The notes below the pieces were generated by a model, which saw nothing but the letters and a program-made list of their open reading frames with translations, ran no database searches and was not told the origin of the DNA. This document shows positions 46,318-55,462 of a stretch of DNA of 64,000 bases, piece by piece; within the stretch, counting starts at the first letter, position 1; each line of letters starts with the position of its first letter. The DNA comes from Streptomyces bikiniensis (GTDB lineage: Bacteria > Actinomycetota > Actinomycetes > Streptomycetales > Streptomycetaceae), in assembly GCA_000716465.1 (NCBI GenBank), contig JNWL01000024.1, forward strand, positions 20,561-84,560, in the 5' to 3' direction. The position numbers and the translations under genes were made by a program.

Positions 46318-46614
46318 ACGTCGCCTCCGGACCGCTCGTCGAGCTGTGACTCAGAAGTACTTCCGCCGTGGATCACCGACCGGATGCGGTGGGGGGGAGC
46401 GGCGGGCCGCCGGGGGCCCGCGCGGGCCGCCGAACTGGTCCCGTCGCCCACCCCCGGCGACCTCGCCGCCGCCGCGGCGGCGCAGCAGGAGGCGTACGAG
46501 GCGGCCGCGAGGACGGAGAGCGCCGAGGAGGCCACCACCATCCTCAAGACCGGCCTCGGGGATCAACAAGACCGGCCTCGGGATCAACGGAACCGTGGTT
46601 ATCGGTGAGAACGA
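46318..46614. repeat. Intergenic stretch with a 21-bp tandem duplication
   Basis: At about 46543-46585 the sequence AAGACCGGCCTCGGGGATCA is repeated once almost exactly (second copy lacks one G). The stretch otherwise shows an Ala-rich coding-like frame (EAYEAAARTESAEEATTILK) without a start codon, probably a gene fragment. Confidence 0.5.
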
Positions 46615-46965
46615 TCATGGTGCGGTCGGCGCGAGTGCGCTGACGCGATTCTTGTACTCGCGGCGGGCCTTGCGCCGGGCCGGGACGGCCGGGGCACCCT
46701 GGGTTCCGTCGAGCGGTTGGCAGCGGTCGAGGAGCCGGCGGTGCACGGTGGGGACGGCGGTGACGCGCAGGGTGCAACCCTGGCCGCGCCGTACGGTGAC
46801 TCCCTGGTCGAGCGCGGTGCGCTCGGCGGGCTCCGGCTCGGTGGTGCGGAGGTGGTCGGCGATGCCCGGCATGTCGGGGGGTGACCGGCAGCTCCGGGGC
46901 GGGCGCGCCCTCCTCGGCGGCGCGGTCGGGAGGCAGATCGGCGACGGCGGTTCGGGTCGCGCCAC
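46615..46965 (-). pseudogene. Possible small hypothetical gene remnant
   Basis: A minus-strand frame of up to 116 residues. The distal part (VHRRLLDRCQPLDGTQGAPA then RRKARREYKNRVSAL) has coding-like character, whereas the proximal part is Pro/Arg-rich and no ribosome binding site is seen. It is probably the tail of a small gene that lost its beginning. No family is recognised. Confidence 0.3.
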
Positions 46966-47090
46966 GGCTGACCCGGTGGTCGCGGGCGTCAGAGATCACC
47001 ATCGGATTCGATGGGATTCGTGCCGCCGCGGACCCCCGGATTGCACGGTTCATCGGACACGGCTGCCCCTGTCGTCAAACGATGGCGAGC

Positions 47091-47867
47091 TCAAGCGGTC
47101 AGCGCATCAATGCTGTTCAGGAGGTCAGCGTAGATCTCTGGATCTTGCGGTCCTCGACCTCGGTGGGGCGGGCGGTGATGCACACCATGCCGCGGATGAT
47201 GCCCCGGCCGGTGGGCCGTCGGGCGGCGCATGGGCCTGCCTGACCGCAGCCGCTGGGTGAGGCTGCGGTCGATCGCCTGGCGCCGGCGAGGGTCGTAGAG
47301 CGAGAGGTAGATCGCTTCGTGCGAAATCTGCATGGAGGCGTCACCAGGGAACTGCCGCCGCAGCCATCCTGCGATCTGTTCGGGTGACCAGCACAGGGCC
47401 GGCTTGGCTTCCACCAAGGTGCGCAGAGCGGGCCGCTGGACGAGCATGGCCTGCTTGGGGCGTTGCCCAGGTGCGTAGGCGGCCGCATCGGCCGACGCGG
47501 CTCGGCAGCGGTCCCGGCCGCCGTTGCGGGCGATCTCGCGTAAGACGGTCGAAGGAGATCGGCCCAGCCGCTTGGCCGGCTGCCGGGCCGACTTCCCGGC
47601 GGCGATGCCGCGGGATGTCTCCTCGCGCTCGCTGCCACTCAGATGCCGCTCCGAACGTGTCTGCGGGGCGAGGCGGACGCCGCCGCTCTGGTACGGGAAC
47701 CGGCGGGCGCTCTGCATCGGTGCGCCGAGCGCCCGCGCGATCAAGCTGAACGACTGCCCCTCGCGCCGGCGTCTCCAGATCTCGTCCTCCTGTGTCGGCG
47801 AAAACTCGCAGTCACGCACCTGTGCCTCCACGGTCACATGATCATCCGAAGGCGGTGCGTTGATCAC
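47091..47867 (-). pseudogene. IS30-type transposase, frameshifted and truncated
   Basis: A 258-codon frame. The helix-turn-helix part (SGSEREETSRGIAAGKSARQ, then LGRSPSTVLREIARNGG) and WSPEQIAGWLRRQFPGDASM, followed by ISHEAIYLSLYDPRRR, are typical of IS30-family transposases. Near 47230 the reading moves to another frame (GMVCITARPTEVEDRK) and the DDE catalytic region that should follow is missing. It is inactive. Confidence 0.75.
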
Positions 47868-47943
47868 TTGAGGGTGCCGCCCCGAGCATGCCCCGTGAAC
47901 ACACCACCCCGCCGACGAACCTCAAGATCCCCGACAGAGTCGC

Positions 47944-48717
47944 TCAGTAGGAGGAAAGAGGCAGTGGAAGGGCGTCCATATATCCATTGGACGGACGGTC
48001 GACCTTGTTGACGGTGCGGGCGTCGAGCGCGACCGCGGCGGAACTTGTCCCCAGGGTTCCCTCCGCGTGCCAGGTACCCACGACGGTCACCCACGTGTCG
48101 GCGGGCGGGGCCTTGATCCCGTGGATCCGCACTTTGACCGCCTGGGCGTCGGCCGAGCAGCAGCTGACCAGGAGCCGGGTCAGGTCCCAGCCCTCGCCCC
48201 GTTCGACGGGCGTGGCGAATCCGGTCATTTGGATGCTGCGTCCTTTAAGGGTCTGCTCGGGGTCCTGCCGGACGCGGCTGGTGAAGTCGCCGAGGGTCAG
48301 CGGAAGGGGCGAGAGTGCGGGGAGCGGTTCGAAGACGTCCTGCTGCACGACCGGCTTGGATGCCTGGCGGGAGGCGGTGTAGGCACCGAGGGCCGGCGGG
48401 GCGTAGAAGAGCATGCTCAGCGCGGGCAGGAGGAGCAGCCAGGCCGTCCGGGGCACACCGGAGTGGTCGTTGCAGTGGCTGTCGTGCTCCTCGTAGTCCT
48501 CGCGTACGCGATGATCAGCCTCGTCCCGGGACGAGGCCTGCTTGCGGTGTGACCAGGCGTCGGCCGCGCCGAGCAGGAGCAGCAGGACCCCCGATGCGAT
48601 CAGCATCGGACGCATCCAGTCCTTGACGTACCTCAGATAGAGGTCGGTGAAGAGCGAGATGTGCAGCAGGCCGGTGCCGCTGAGGACGAGGAGGACCGAC
48701 TGCGGGGAGCGCTTCAC
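47944..48717 (-). CDS. TIGR03943/DUF1980 family membrane-anchored protein
   Basis: A 257-residue protein with two amino-terminal membrane segments (SVLLVLSGTGLLHISLF and MLIASGVLLLLLG) and a third near residue 90, then a soluble domain containing the SCCSADAQAVKVRIHGI motif of TIGR03943 proteins. These occur next to DUF318 permeases and are thought to assist them. GTG 48717 behind GGAGGA overlaps the permease stop (GTGA). Confidence 0.85.
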   Translation of the reverse strand: MKRSPQSVLLVLSGTGLLHISLFTDLYLRYVKDWMRPMLIASGVLLLLLGAADAWSHRKQASSRDEADHRVREDYEEHDSHCNDHSGVPRTAWLLLLPALSMLFYAPPALGAYTASRQASKPVVQQDVFEPLPALSPLPLTLGDFTSRVRQDPEQTLKGRSIQMTGFATPVERGEGWDLTRLLVSCCSADAQAVKVRIHGIKAPPADTWVTVVGTWHAEGTLGTSSAAVALDARTVNKVDRPSNGYMDALPLPLSSY

Positions 48718-49760
48718 AGCAGTATTCCTCCGACGAGCGTGCTGCACAGGATGGCGACGACCGCCGTCGCGGCGGAGAAGCGCAGGGCGAAGGCGCGGCC
48801 GAACGTGCCCGCCTGGAGTGCGATCAGCTTGAGGTCGACCATCGGTCCGACCACCATGAACGTCAGCCGTGCGACGGGCGAGAATCCGGTGAACGAGGCC
48901 GCGAGGAACGCGTCGGCCTCCGAGCACACCGACAGCAGGATGGCGAGCGCGGCCAGGAACAGCACGGACAGCCAGGGTGAACCGGAGAACGTGTCGAGTA
49001 CGGAGTCGGGGACGGCGACGTTGAAGGTGGCCGCGGCCATGGCCCCGACGACGACGAAGCCGCCCGCGTGCAGGAAGTCGTGCTGGAAGCCGAGCCGGAA
49101 CTCCGTCCGGCGGCTGTGCCCGGGCCGGTGCCCGGTGTGACGCACGGTCGGTCGCAGCCACTTCTCCCGTCCCAGCGCGAGCCACAGCCAGCCCATCACG
49201 ACGGCCGTGGCAAGCGAGGCGAGCAGCCGGGCCACGACCATGGACGGGCTGTCGGGGAAGGCGATGACCGTCGTGGTCAGGACGACCGGGTTGACGGCCG
49301 GAGCCGACAGCAGGAAGGCGAAGGCGGCGGCCGGCGTGACACCGCGGCCGATCAGGCTGTTGGCGACGGGGATCGAGGCGCATTCGCAGCCGGGCAGCAC
49401 GACTCCGGCCGCTCCGGCCACCGGGACGGCGAGCGCGGGCCTGCGGGGCAGCGCCCGGTCGAACACCCTCGCCGGCACGAACGCGTTGATCGCGCCGGAT
49501 AGGGCCGTTCCCAGCAGCAGGAACGGCAACGCCTGTATGGAGATGGACAGGAAGACGTTCCGCCAGGCCTGCACGGCCGGTTCGTCGCCCCACAGGCCGA
49601 TGGCGACGACCAGCGTCCCGGGGAGCACCGCCGCTCCGAGAAGGAACAGTGACACGAACAAGGGCGAGCCACGGCCGGACACCTCGTCGGTGGTCGAAGC
49701 AGCCACGTCATCCGCCACGCCCCCGCACGAGCCCCCTGACTGTGAAGCTATCTTCTGCAT
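48714..49760 (-). CDS. DUF318/YraQ-type permease
   Basis: A 348-residue polytopic membrane protein. The signature LPGCECASIPVANSLIGRGV with the Cys pair, the LLSAPAVNPVVLTTT segment and the late VCSEADAFLAASF are the family hallmark. Eight or more membrane helices are seen. These permeases, with a TIGR03943 partner, have been associated with metal or sulfur handling; the substrate is unknown. An inverted repeat 12 bp upstream of the start may be its operator. Confidence 0.87.
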   Translation of the reverse strand: MQKIASQSGGSCGGVADDVAASTTDEVSGRGSPLFVSLFLLGAAVLPGTLVVAIGLWGDEPAVQAWRNVFLSISIQALPFLLLGTALSGAINAFVPARVFDRALPRRPALAVPVAGAAGVVLPGCECASIPVANSLIGRGVTPAAAFAFLLSAPAVNPVVLTTTVIAFPDSPSMVVARLLASLATAVVMGWLWLALGREKWLRPTVRHTGHRPGHSRRTEFRLGFQHDFLHAGGFVVVGAMAAATFNVAVPDSVLDTFSGSPWLSVLFLAALAILLSVCSEADAFLAASFTGFSPVARLTFMVVGPMVDLKLIALQAGTFGRAFALRFSAATAVVAILCSTLVGGILL

Positions 49761-49771
49761 CCCGCTCCGAT

Positions 49772-49788
49772 GGTCCGATGTTCGGACC
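49772..49788. promoter_or_regulatory. Perfect inverted repeat upstream of the permease
   Basis: GGTCCGA-TGT-TCGGACC, a 7-bp perfect palindrome starting 12 bp upstream of the permease start codon. It suits a dimeric repressor, perhaps a metal-sensing one. Confidence 0.5.
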
Positions 49789-49879
49789 GAAAGATACCCG
49801 TCGCCCGGCCCGCACCACCATGTATGCCGACCTCCGATCCCAGCGCATCGACCCCGAGGACCGGCCCAAGGAGGAGCCC

Positions 49880-50210
49880 GTGATCCCGCTGACCATCGAC
49901 GACGTGAACGGCCTGGACGACGAGACCGGCGCGAACGCCGTCCTCGGAGCTCATCTCCGCTACGCCGCCCAGCACCCTGACCACGTCGGCATCAGCCCGC
50001 ACGTCCCTCGAACTCCTGGAACTGCACTACCTCCTTGCCTTCCGCAACCACTTCCGCCCGCTGCTCGCCGCCGAGCAGACCGCCCGTTACGAGCGTGACC
50101 GCACCCGCCACCTCCGTAGAGGTGCTCTGGGAAGCACTGTCCATCGCCACGGCTTGGCACGCCGCCCACCACGCCCAGTTGTTCTGCCCCGGGAGGTCGT
50201 GGACGGGTGA
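49880..50210 (+). pseudogene. Frameshifted hypothetical gene
   Basis: GTG 49880 with an excellent ribosome binding site (AAGGAGGAGCCC) starts IPLTIDDVNGLDDETGANAV then LGAHLRYAAQHPDHVGIS. At about 50000 the coding signal shifts frame to TSLELLELHYLLAFRNHFRP followed by LLAAEQTARYERDRT, closing at 50210. A single-base change would restore the reading frame. The two parts look like one helical protein; family not recognised. It is divergent from the permease gene. Confidence 0.5.
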
Positions 50211-50302
50211 TGCAGGTCTCGGCTGAGGGATCTTGAAATGGGCGAGGGCCTTCCGGCCTGGTGTGGATTGCGACATCTGCACCGACGACCAGAAAGGCGC
50301 TC

Positions 50303-50790
50303 GTGCCCCACCGTAATGCACCCCTTACCGAGACCGGACGCCTGCGCCTGGCCCGTTGCCTGGTCGGGGACGGCTGGCCGCTGCGCCGGGCCGCCGAACG
50401 CTTCCAGGTCTCACCCACAACCGCCCAGCGGTGGGTTGGCCGCTACCGGCTGCTGGGCGAGGCTGGGACGACCGACCGCTCGTCACGACCGCACCACAGC
50501 CCCCGCCGGACGCCGACCCGAACCGACCGCCGGATCATCAAGGTCCGGTTCACGCGGAGGTGGGGACCGGCCCGCGTCGCGCACCTGCTGGGCCTGGTGC
50601 TCTCAACCGTGCACCGGGTCCTGAACAGGTTCGGCCTGGCCCGCCTGTCCCACCTGGACCGGGCCACCGGCCGGACCGTACCTTCCCCGGCTGGCCGCAC
50701 TCCTACAATCACCACCGCGGACACACCGCGCTCGCAGGCAGACCACTCGCCAGCCGCGTCCCCAACCTCACAGGGCAATACAACCAGGCA
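50303..50790 (+). pseudogene. IS481-type transposase with internal deletion
   Basis: GTG 50303 opens PHRNAPLTETGRLRLARCLV, RWVGRYRLLGEAGTTDRSSR and LARLSHLDRATGRT, the amino-terminal HTH half of IS481-family transposases. Within one codon or so the sequence then continues, in another frame, as FPGWPHSYNHHRGHTALAGR and SRVPNLTGQYN, the extreme carboxy terminus. The DDE core of about 150 residues is missing. This is an internally deleted, non-autonomous copy. Confidence 0.75.
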
Positions 50791-51261
50791 TCCTTTCACC
50801 TGTACGAACACGACGCCTGCGGCCGCCAGTTCGAGCGCCCGTGCCGTGTCGTCGCCCGCCGTCCCCTCCCGGACGGTGCGCTGATCAGCCCTCCGGACGG
50901 CACCTGGGACGCCATCGCCCCCGAACTCGGCCCCCACAGCCGTGCCGCCGCCCCCGGCGCCCGCCTGCCCCGCCCCGGTGGCCGGACCCCGCCCCGGGCG
51001 CCACAGCACTTCGCCGTCGACCTGCGCGAGTGTTCGTCCTGGGCGTCTCCGGCCGACCCCATGAGGGCATATCGGACCACACCGGTGAAAGCCTCGTCCG
51101 AGGTGCCCGCACTGGGGACCTGTTGCGGCTCGGTGTCATGACCGGCACACCCTGGCCGGTAACGGGTGATTCTTTAAGTCTCTTGCATCTCCAATCTGTA
51201 ATGTATGATACTTCACGGTGGGCGGCGCGTGAGTCGCCCGTACCGACAGCGAGGGACGGAC
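50791..51261. promoter_or_regulatory. aspA upstream region with AT-rich promoter
   Basis: No gene is supported from 50791 to 51170. From 51171 an AT-rich block carries a TATGAT -10 (51204-51209) and a -35 TCTTGC at 17 bp spacing. The 9-bp palindrome GTATGATAC (51203-51211) overlaps the -10, a classic repressor position for GntR-type factors. Confidence 0.5.
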
Positions 51262-52665
51262 ATGCGACGCGAAGAGCGCGATCTCATTGGCGTGCGAGAA
51301 GTGCCGGAAGACGTGTACTGGGGCATCCACACCCTGCGCGCGCTGGAGAACTTCCCCCTCACGGGCATTCCGCTCTCGTCGCACCCCGAACTCGTCGTCG
51401 CGCTGGCCGCGGTGAAGGAAGCGGCCGCGCTGGCCCACAGGGAGCTGGGCACCCTTCCCGGGGAACGGGCCGGGGCCGTCGTGGCGGCGTGCCGCGAGAT
51501 CCGCGCGGGCCGCCTCCACGACCAGTTCGTCGTGGACGTCTTCCAGGGCGGTGCGGGCACCTCGGCGAACATGAACGCCAACGAGGTCGTCGCCAACCGG
51601 GCACTCGAAATCCTGGGACACCCGCGCGGACGCTACGAGCACCTCCATCCCAACGACGACGTGAACCGCTCCCAGAGCACCAACGACGCGTATCCCACGG
51701 CGGCCAAACTGGCGGTGTACGCCTCCGCGGGCCGACTGCTCGACGCGATGACCGTACTGCGCGACGCCTTCGGCGACCGGGGCGGGCGCTTCGCGAAGAC
51801 GGTGAAGCTCGGGCGCACCCAGCTCCAGGACGCGGTGCCGATGACGCTGGGCCGGGAATTCGACGCGTTCGCCCTCACCGTGCGGGACGACGCCGAGCTC
51901 ATCGGCCTGGCCGCCGCCTCCCTCCTGGAGGTGAACCTGGGGGGCACGGCGATCGGCACCGGGCTCAACGCGGACGAGGGCTTCGCCCGGCTGGCCGTGA
52001 CCCACCTCGAAACCGTCGCGTCCGTGCCGGTCCGGCCCGCCCGCGACCTGGTGGAGAGCGCGCAGGGCATCGGCGGATTCGTCCGTCTTTCCGGCTCCCT
52101 CCGTCAGTTCGCCGTACGGCTGTCCAAGATCTGCAACGACCTCAGGTTGCTCGCCTCGGGCCCCGGGGCGGGCCTCGGCGAGATCCGGCTGCCGGAGCTC
52201 CAGGCCGGGTCCAGCATCATGCCGGGCAAGGTGAATCCGGTGATGCCCGAGGCCGTGAACCAGGTCTGCTTCGACGTCATCGGCGCGGACGCCGCGGTCT
52301 GCGCGGCGGCCCAGGCGGGACAGCTCCAGCTGAACGCCTTCGAGCCCCTGATGGTCCACCACCTGCTCAACTCGGCGAACCGGCTCGCCGCCGCCTGCCG
52401 GCTCCTGGCCGAGCGCTGCGTCACCGGCATCGAGGCCGACGAGGAGCGGCTGCGCGCCCTGGTGGAGCGGAGCGCCGGCCTCGCCACCGCCCTGAACCCG
52501 GTCATCGGCTACCAGCGGTCCACGTCCCTGGCGCGGGAGTGCCGCGAGTCGGGGATTCCCGTCCGGGAACTGGCGGCCCGCGACGGGCTGCTCACCGACG
52601 GCGAACTCGACGAGCTGCTCGACCCGTGGCGCCTCGCCCGCCCGTGTCAGGGCCCGACGACGTGA
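51262..52665 (+). CDS. aspA: Aspartate ammonia-lyase (aspartase)
   Basis: A 467-residue member of the aspartase/fumarase superfamily. GTSANMNANEVVANRALE, NRSQSTNDAYPTAAKL and the signature loop GSSIMPGKVNPVMPEAVNQV with the catalytic Ser and Lys are complete. Aspartases convert L-aspartate to fumarate and ammonia. Class II fumarase is the closest alternative, but DLIGVREVPEDVYWGIHTLR is the aspartase-type start. GAGGGA precedes ATG 51262. Upstream lies a promoter overlapped by a palindrome. Next to two cyanophycinase-like peptidases, it is the likely sink for aspartate released from beta-aspartyl peptides. Confidence 0.9.
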   Translation: MRREERDLIGVREVPEDVYWGIHTLRALENFPLTGIPLSSHPELVVALAAVKEAAALAHRELGTLPGERAGAVVAACREIRAGRLHDQFVVDVFQGGAGTSANMNANEVVANRALEILGHPRGRYEHLHPNDDVNRSQSTNDAYPTAAKLAVYASAGRLLDAMTVLRDAFGDRGGRFAKTVKLGRTQLQDAVPMTLGREFDAFALTVRDDAELIGLAAASLLEVNLGGTAIGTGLNADEGFARLAVTHLETVASVPVRPARDLVESAQGIGGFVRLSGSLRQFAVRLSKICNDLRLLASGPGAGLGEIRLPELQAGSSIMPGKVNPVMPEAVNQVCFDVIGADAAVCAAAQAGQLQLNAFEPLMVHHLLNSANRLAAACRLLAERCVTGIEADEERLRALVERSAGLATALNPVIGYQRSTSLARECRESGIPVRELAARDGLLTDGELDELLDPWRLARPCQGPTT

Positions 52666-52702
52666 CCTCCCGGCCGGGCTGAGCCCGGCCGGGAGGTCAC
52701 GT
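52660..52702. terminator. Bidirectional terminator overlapping the aspA stop
   Basis: A perfect 19-bp stem (52660-52678 with 52684-52702), loop CTGAG. The aspA stop codon (52663-52665) lies within the 5' arm; the convergent peptidase gene ends at 52779. Confidence 0.9.
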
Positions 52703-52778
52703 GCGGCACGTCATGCGCGACGGGGGTTGACCGTGGCGCCCGGGCGCGCGTGCGAGGGCCCCACGGTGGGGGAGGGGG

Positions 52779-54212
52779 TCAGCTTCTGGTGAGGGTGCAG
52801 GCGTAGGTGGCCGTGCCGGAGCCGCTGTAGGCTTCCACGTCGAGGTAGTAGGTGCCCGTTCCGGTCGCGGTCCTGGTGAACGAAAGGGACTCGTCGGTGC
52901 CCGCCCCGTCGTTCACGGACCGGGTCAGGGTGCTGCCGTTCGCGTCGAGCCAGTACGCGTCGGCGTCGTAGGCGGTGGGCACGGCGCAGTTCACCGAGAC
53001 GGTCTGGCCGGCCGCCACGGAGACCTTGAAGTAGTCGCGGTCGCTGGTCGACTTCATGCTGCCCGTGAGGGTGCCGGGCGAGGCGAGAGCGGTGGCGTCG
53101 TCGGCCGTGTCGCGCGTGTCGTTGGGCTCGCTCTCCGCGACCGTGGACCCGTCGCCGCCCTGGGTGCCGCAGTCGGTCAGGGGCGTCCCGTCGTAGAGGT
53201 GGGCGTCGGTCACGCCGTTCGTGACGCTCCGCAGGTAGTAGCCGCAGGTGGGGCGGTTCTTGAAGTCGAAGGTGGAGCCCGGCGTCAGGCGCCAGATCTT
53301 GAAGCCGCTGTAGGTGAGCGGCTTCCTGTCGACGGCCTGCTCCGGCTGGTGGTCGGCGAGGACGACATAGGCGTCCTTGCCGTACTGCGTCGCCATGCCG
53401 TTGCGGTCGAGGAACAGGGAGCCGCCCCCTTCCTCCACGCCCACGCCCCAGGCGGCTCCTCCCGGTGCGAGGCCGTCCTTCACGGCGCGCGCCAGGAAGG
53501 ACATGGTGCGGCCCATGCGGTCGCGGGTCACGAAGTGGGAGTCGTTGATGACGCCGCCGTAGTTCGCCCACGTGAACATGCCGGTGGTGAAGCTGACGTA
53601 CCGGTCGTAGGGGTTGGCGAGCGCTTCCGCGCTGGTGACGCTGCCGTTGCAGGCGTCGTAGACGATGGGGCTGTTGATGTGGTGGCCTGCGCTGCCCCCG
53701 CCGGAGCCGCCGCCCTTGGCGACGACCGCCTCGACGGAGGCCTCCAGGGCGGTGCCCTTCCAGGCGGTGTAGCGGCACTGGTCGCCGCCGGCGAAGTAGA
53801 CGAACTCGGCGTTGCGGACGTCGGTGTTCATCTGGCTGTTGTTGCCGTCGGACGCCGTCGTCAGCGTCCATGTCGTACAGGAGTTCACGCCGGTCAGCCC
53901 CGTGATCGTGTCGCACTCCGGGGTCCTACTGCCCGACGTCGGCGCCGACCCGGCCAGGACGACCACGTCGAGGCTCCCGGTGCCGCCGCGGATCTCGTCG
54001 ATGGCCCGGGTCATCGAGGCCGTCACGATGCCGCCGGCTCCGTTCATCGTGAACGCCGGACCGTTCCACGTGCTGCGGCTGACGTCGGAAGCGCTGCCGA
54101 GCCGTGTGCGTTCGGCCGCCGCCTGCGCCGGCTGATGCGCCATCAGTACGGAGGCCGTCGTGGCGAGGACGACGGCGGCCGCCGCGGGGGCCCTGAAGGG
54201 GCGGTGTGTCAT
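52779..54212 (-). CDS. Secreted cyanophycinase-family (S51) peptidase with PPC domain
   Basis: A 477-residue preprotein. Signal peptide FRAPAAAAVVLATTASVLMA. The S51-like core has FVYFAGGDQCRYTAW (GGDQ), the nucleophile elbow GGGSAGHH where Ser replaces the usual GTSAGA context, and DSHFVTRDRMGR with the catalytic His; VGVEEGGGSLFLDRNG follows. The carboxy-terminal 110 residues are a bacterial pre-peptidase C-terminal (PPC) domain (DRDYFKVSVAAGQTVSVNC). AGGAGTG precedes ATG 54212. Cyanophycinases hydrolyse the Asp backbone of cyanophycin to beta-Asp-Arg. The altered elbow could mean another substrate. It is divergent from the amino acid transporter operon. Confidence 0.8.
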   Translation of the reverse strand: MTHRPFRAPAAAAVVLATTASVLMAHQPAQAAAERTRLGSASDVSRSTWNGPAFTMNGAGGIVTASMTRAIDEIRGGTGSLDVVVLAGSAPTSGSRTPECDTITGLTGVNSCTTWTLTTASDGNNSQMNTDVRNAEFVYFAGGDQCRYTAWKGTALEASVEAVVAKGGGSGGGSAGHHINSPIVYDACNGSVTSAEALANPYDRYVSFTTGMFTWANYGGVINDSHFVTRDRMGRTMSFLARAVKDGLAPGGAAWGVGVEEGGGSLFLDRNGMATQYGKDAYVVLADHQPEQAVDRKPLTYSGFKIWRLTPGSTFDFKNRPTCGYYLRSVTNGVTDAHLYDGTPLTDCGTQGGDGSTVAESEPNDTRDTADDATALASPGTLTGSMKSTSDRDYFKVSVAAGQTVSVNCAVPTAYDADAYWLDANGSTLTRSVNDGAGTDESLSFTRTATGTGTYYLDVEAYSGSGTATYACTLTRS

Positions 54213-54518
54213 GTGCACTCCTGAAAAGGGGCTGACTCGATGCCGCGGCCGTCGGACGAGGGCTGCGGGATTGGTAGCGGAACATACAAGTAATGGCCTT
54301 ACTGGGGAAGATGTAAGTCCGGAACGGCGCCCGGCCGCCGAGAATGAGCCGCAGATGTGCGTCATAGCGCCCAAATCACCCCAGAAACATGGCCAGATCT
54401 CTCGTTACATGAACGTAATGATCCTTACATCTAGTCATTCGGCGGGTTCATCTGTAACTTCGCAGCAGTGCGGGCGGTCAGACTCCGTCGGCAGATAACC
54501 ACCGAGAGGTTCCAGGCG
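54213..54518. promoter_or_regulatory. Divergent control region of peptidase and importer
   Basis: 306 bp, AT-richer than the surroundings. It contains the inverted pair AGATGTAAG (54309-54317) and CTTACATCT (54424-54432), each facing one gene, and TTACATGAACGTAA (54405-54418). A shared GTAATG element also occurs before aspA. These are candidate operators for the RpiR regulator encoded at 59875. Confidence 0.45.
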
Positions 54519-55460
54519 ATGAACGCTCTTATCGCACGCCCCGCGGCCGCCGCCGCCGTCGCGGCGACCATACTCCTGTCCCTGTCCGCCTGCGGCGGTG
54601 ACGAGCCCCCCGCCCCGTCGGCCAAGACCGTCATCGGCGGCACGGAGATCGTGAAGGACCAGAAGCTGCACGACCTGCTCCCCGAGAAGATCAAGAAGGC
54701 CGGCGAGGTGCGCGTCGCGACGGACGTGCCGTACCCGCCCTTCGAGATGTACGTGAAGGAGGGCGAGACCGAGCTGACCGGTCTGGACTACGACCTCGGC
54801 CAGGCCCTGGGCGCCAAGCTCGGCGTGACCTTCGCCTTCTCCCCCCAGAAGTTCGACGGCATCGTCCCCGCCATCCAGGCCGGCAAGTTCGACGTGGCGA
54901 TGTCCGCCATCACGGACAACAAGGAGCGCCAGAAGGTGGTCGACTTCGTCGACTACTCCCAGTCCGGCTCCGGCATCCTCGTCGGCGACGGCAACCCGGC
55001 GAAGGTGACCACCCTCGACGACCTGTGCGGACGGAAGGTCGCCGTCCAGGCCGCCACCAACCAGCTCGACCTGCTCAAGTCCCACCAGGCCGCCTGTTCC
55101 GGCGCGGGCAAGGGCAAGATCGACATCCAGACCTTCCCCAAGGACTCCGACGCCCAGCTCGCCCTGCGCTCGGGCAAGGTGATCGCCCAGGTGCTGACCA
55201 AGCCCGCCGCCGGCTGGGTCGCCAAGACGGCCGACAGCGGCAAGGCCTTCGACCTCGTCGAGGATCCGGCGGCCCCGGGCGGCTACAACGCCTCGCCCAA
55301 CGGCATCGCGGTCAGCAAGCAGCTGCCCGAGCTGACGGACGCCATCCAGAAGGCGCTGCAGTCCCTCATCGACGACGGCACCCTGACCAAGATCTACAAC
55401 AAGTACGGCGTCCCGTCCATCGCGGTGAAGGAAGCCACCAAGAACGCGGCGGTGGACTAA
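54519..55460 (+). CDS. Amino acid ABC transporter substrate-binding lipoprotein
   Basis: A 313-residue lipoprotein. The lipobox is LSLSACGG with Cys at about residue 25. The body is a family 3 solute-binding protein: [40 protein letters not shown] and [30 protein letters not shown] at the end. The family binds polar amino acids; the residues of the pocket do not let me distinguish arginine, aspartate or a dipeptide. It is the first gene of an operon with permease, ATPase and M20 hydrolase, two bases before the permease. Confidence 0.9.
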   Translation: MNALIARPAAAAAVAATILLSLSACGGDEPPAPSAKTVIGGTEIVKDQKLHDLLPEKIKKAGEVRVATDVPYPPFEMYVKEGETELTGLDYDLGQALGAKLGVTFAFSPQKFDGIVPAIQAGKFDVAMSAITDNKERQKVVDFVDYSQSGSGILVGDGNPAKVTTLDDLCGRKVAVQAATNQLDLLKSHQAACSGAGKGKIDIQTFPKDSDAQLALRSGKVIAQVLTKPAAGWVAKTADSGKAFDLVEDPAAPGGYNASPNGIAVSKQLPELTDAIQKALQSLIDDGTLTKIYNKYGVPSIAVKEATKNAAVD

Positions 55461-55462
55461 AG

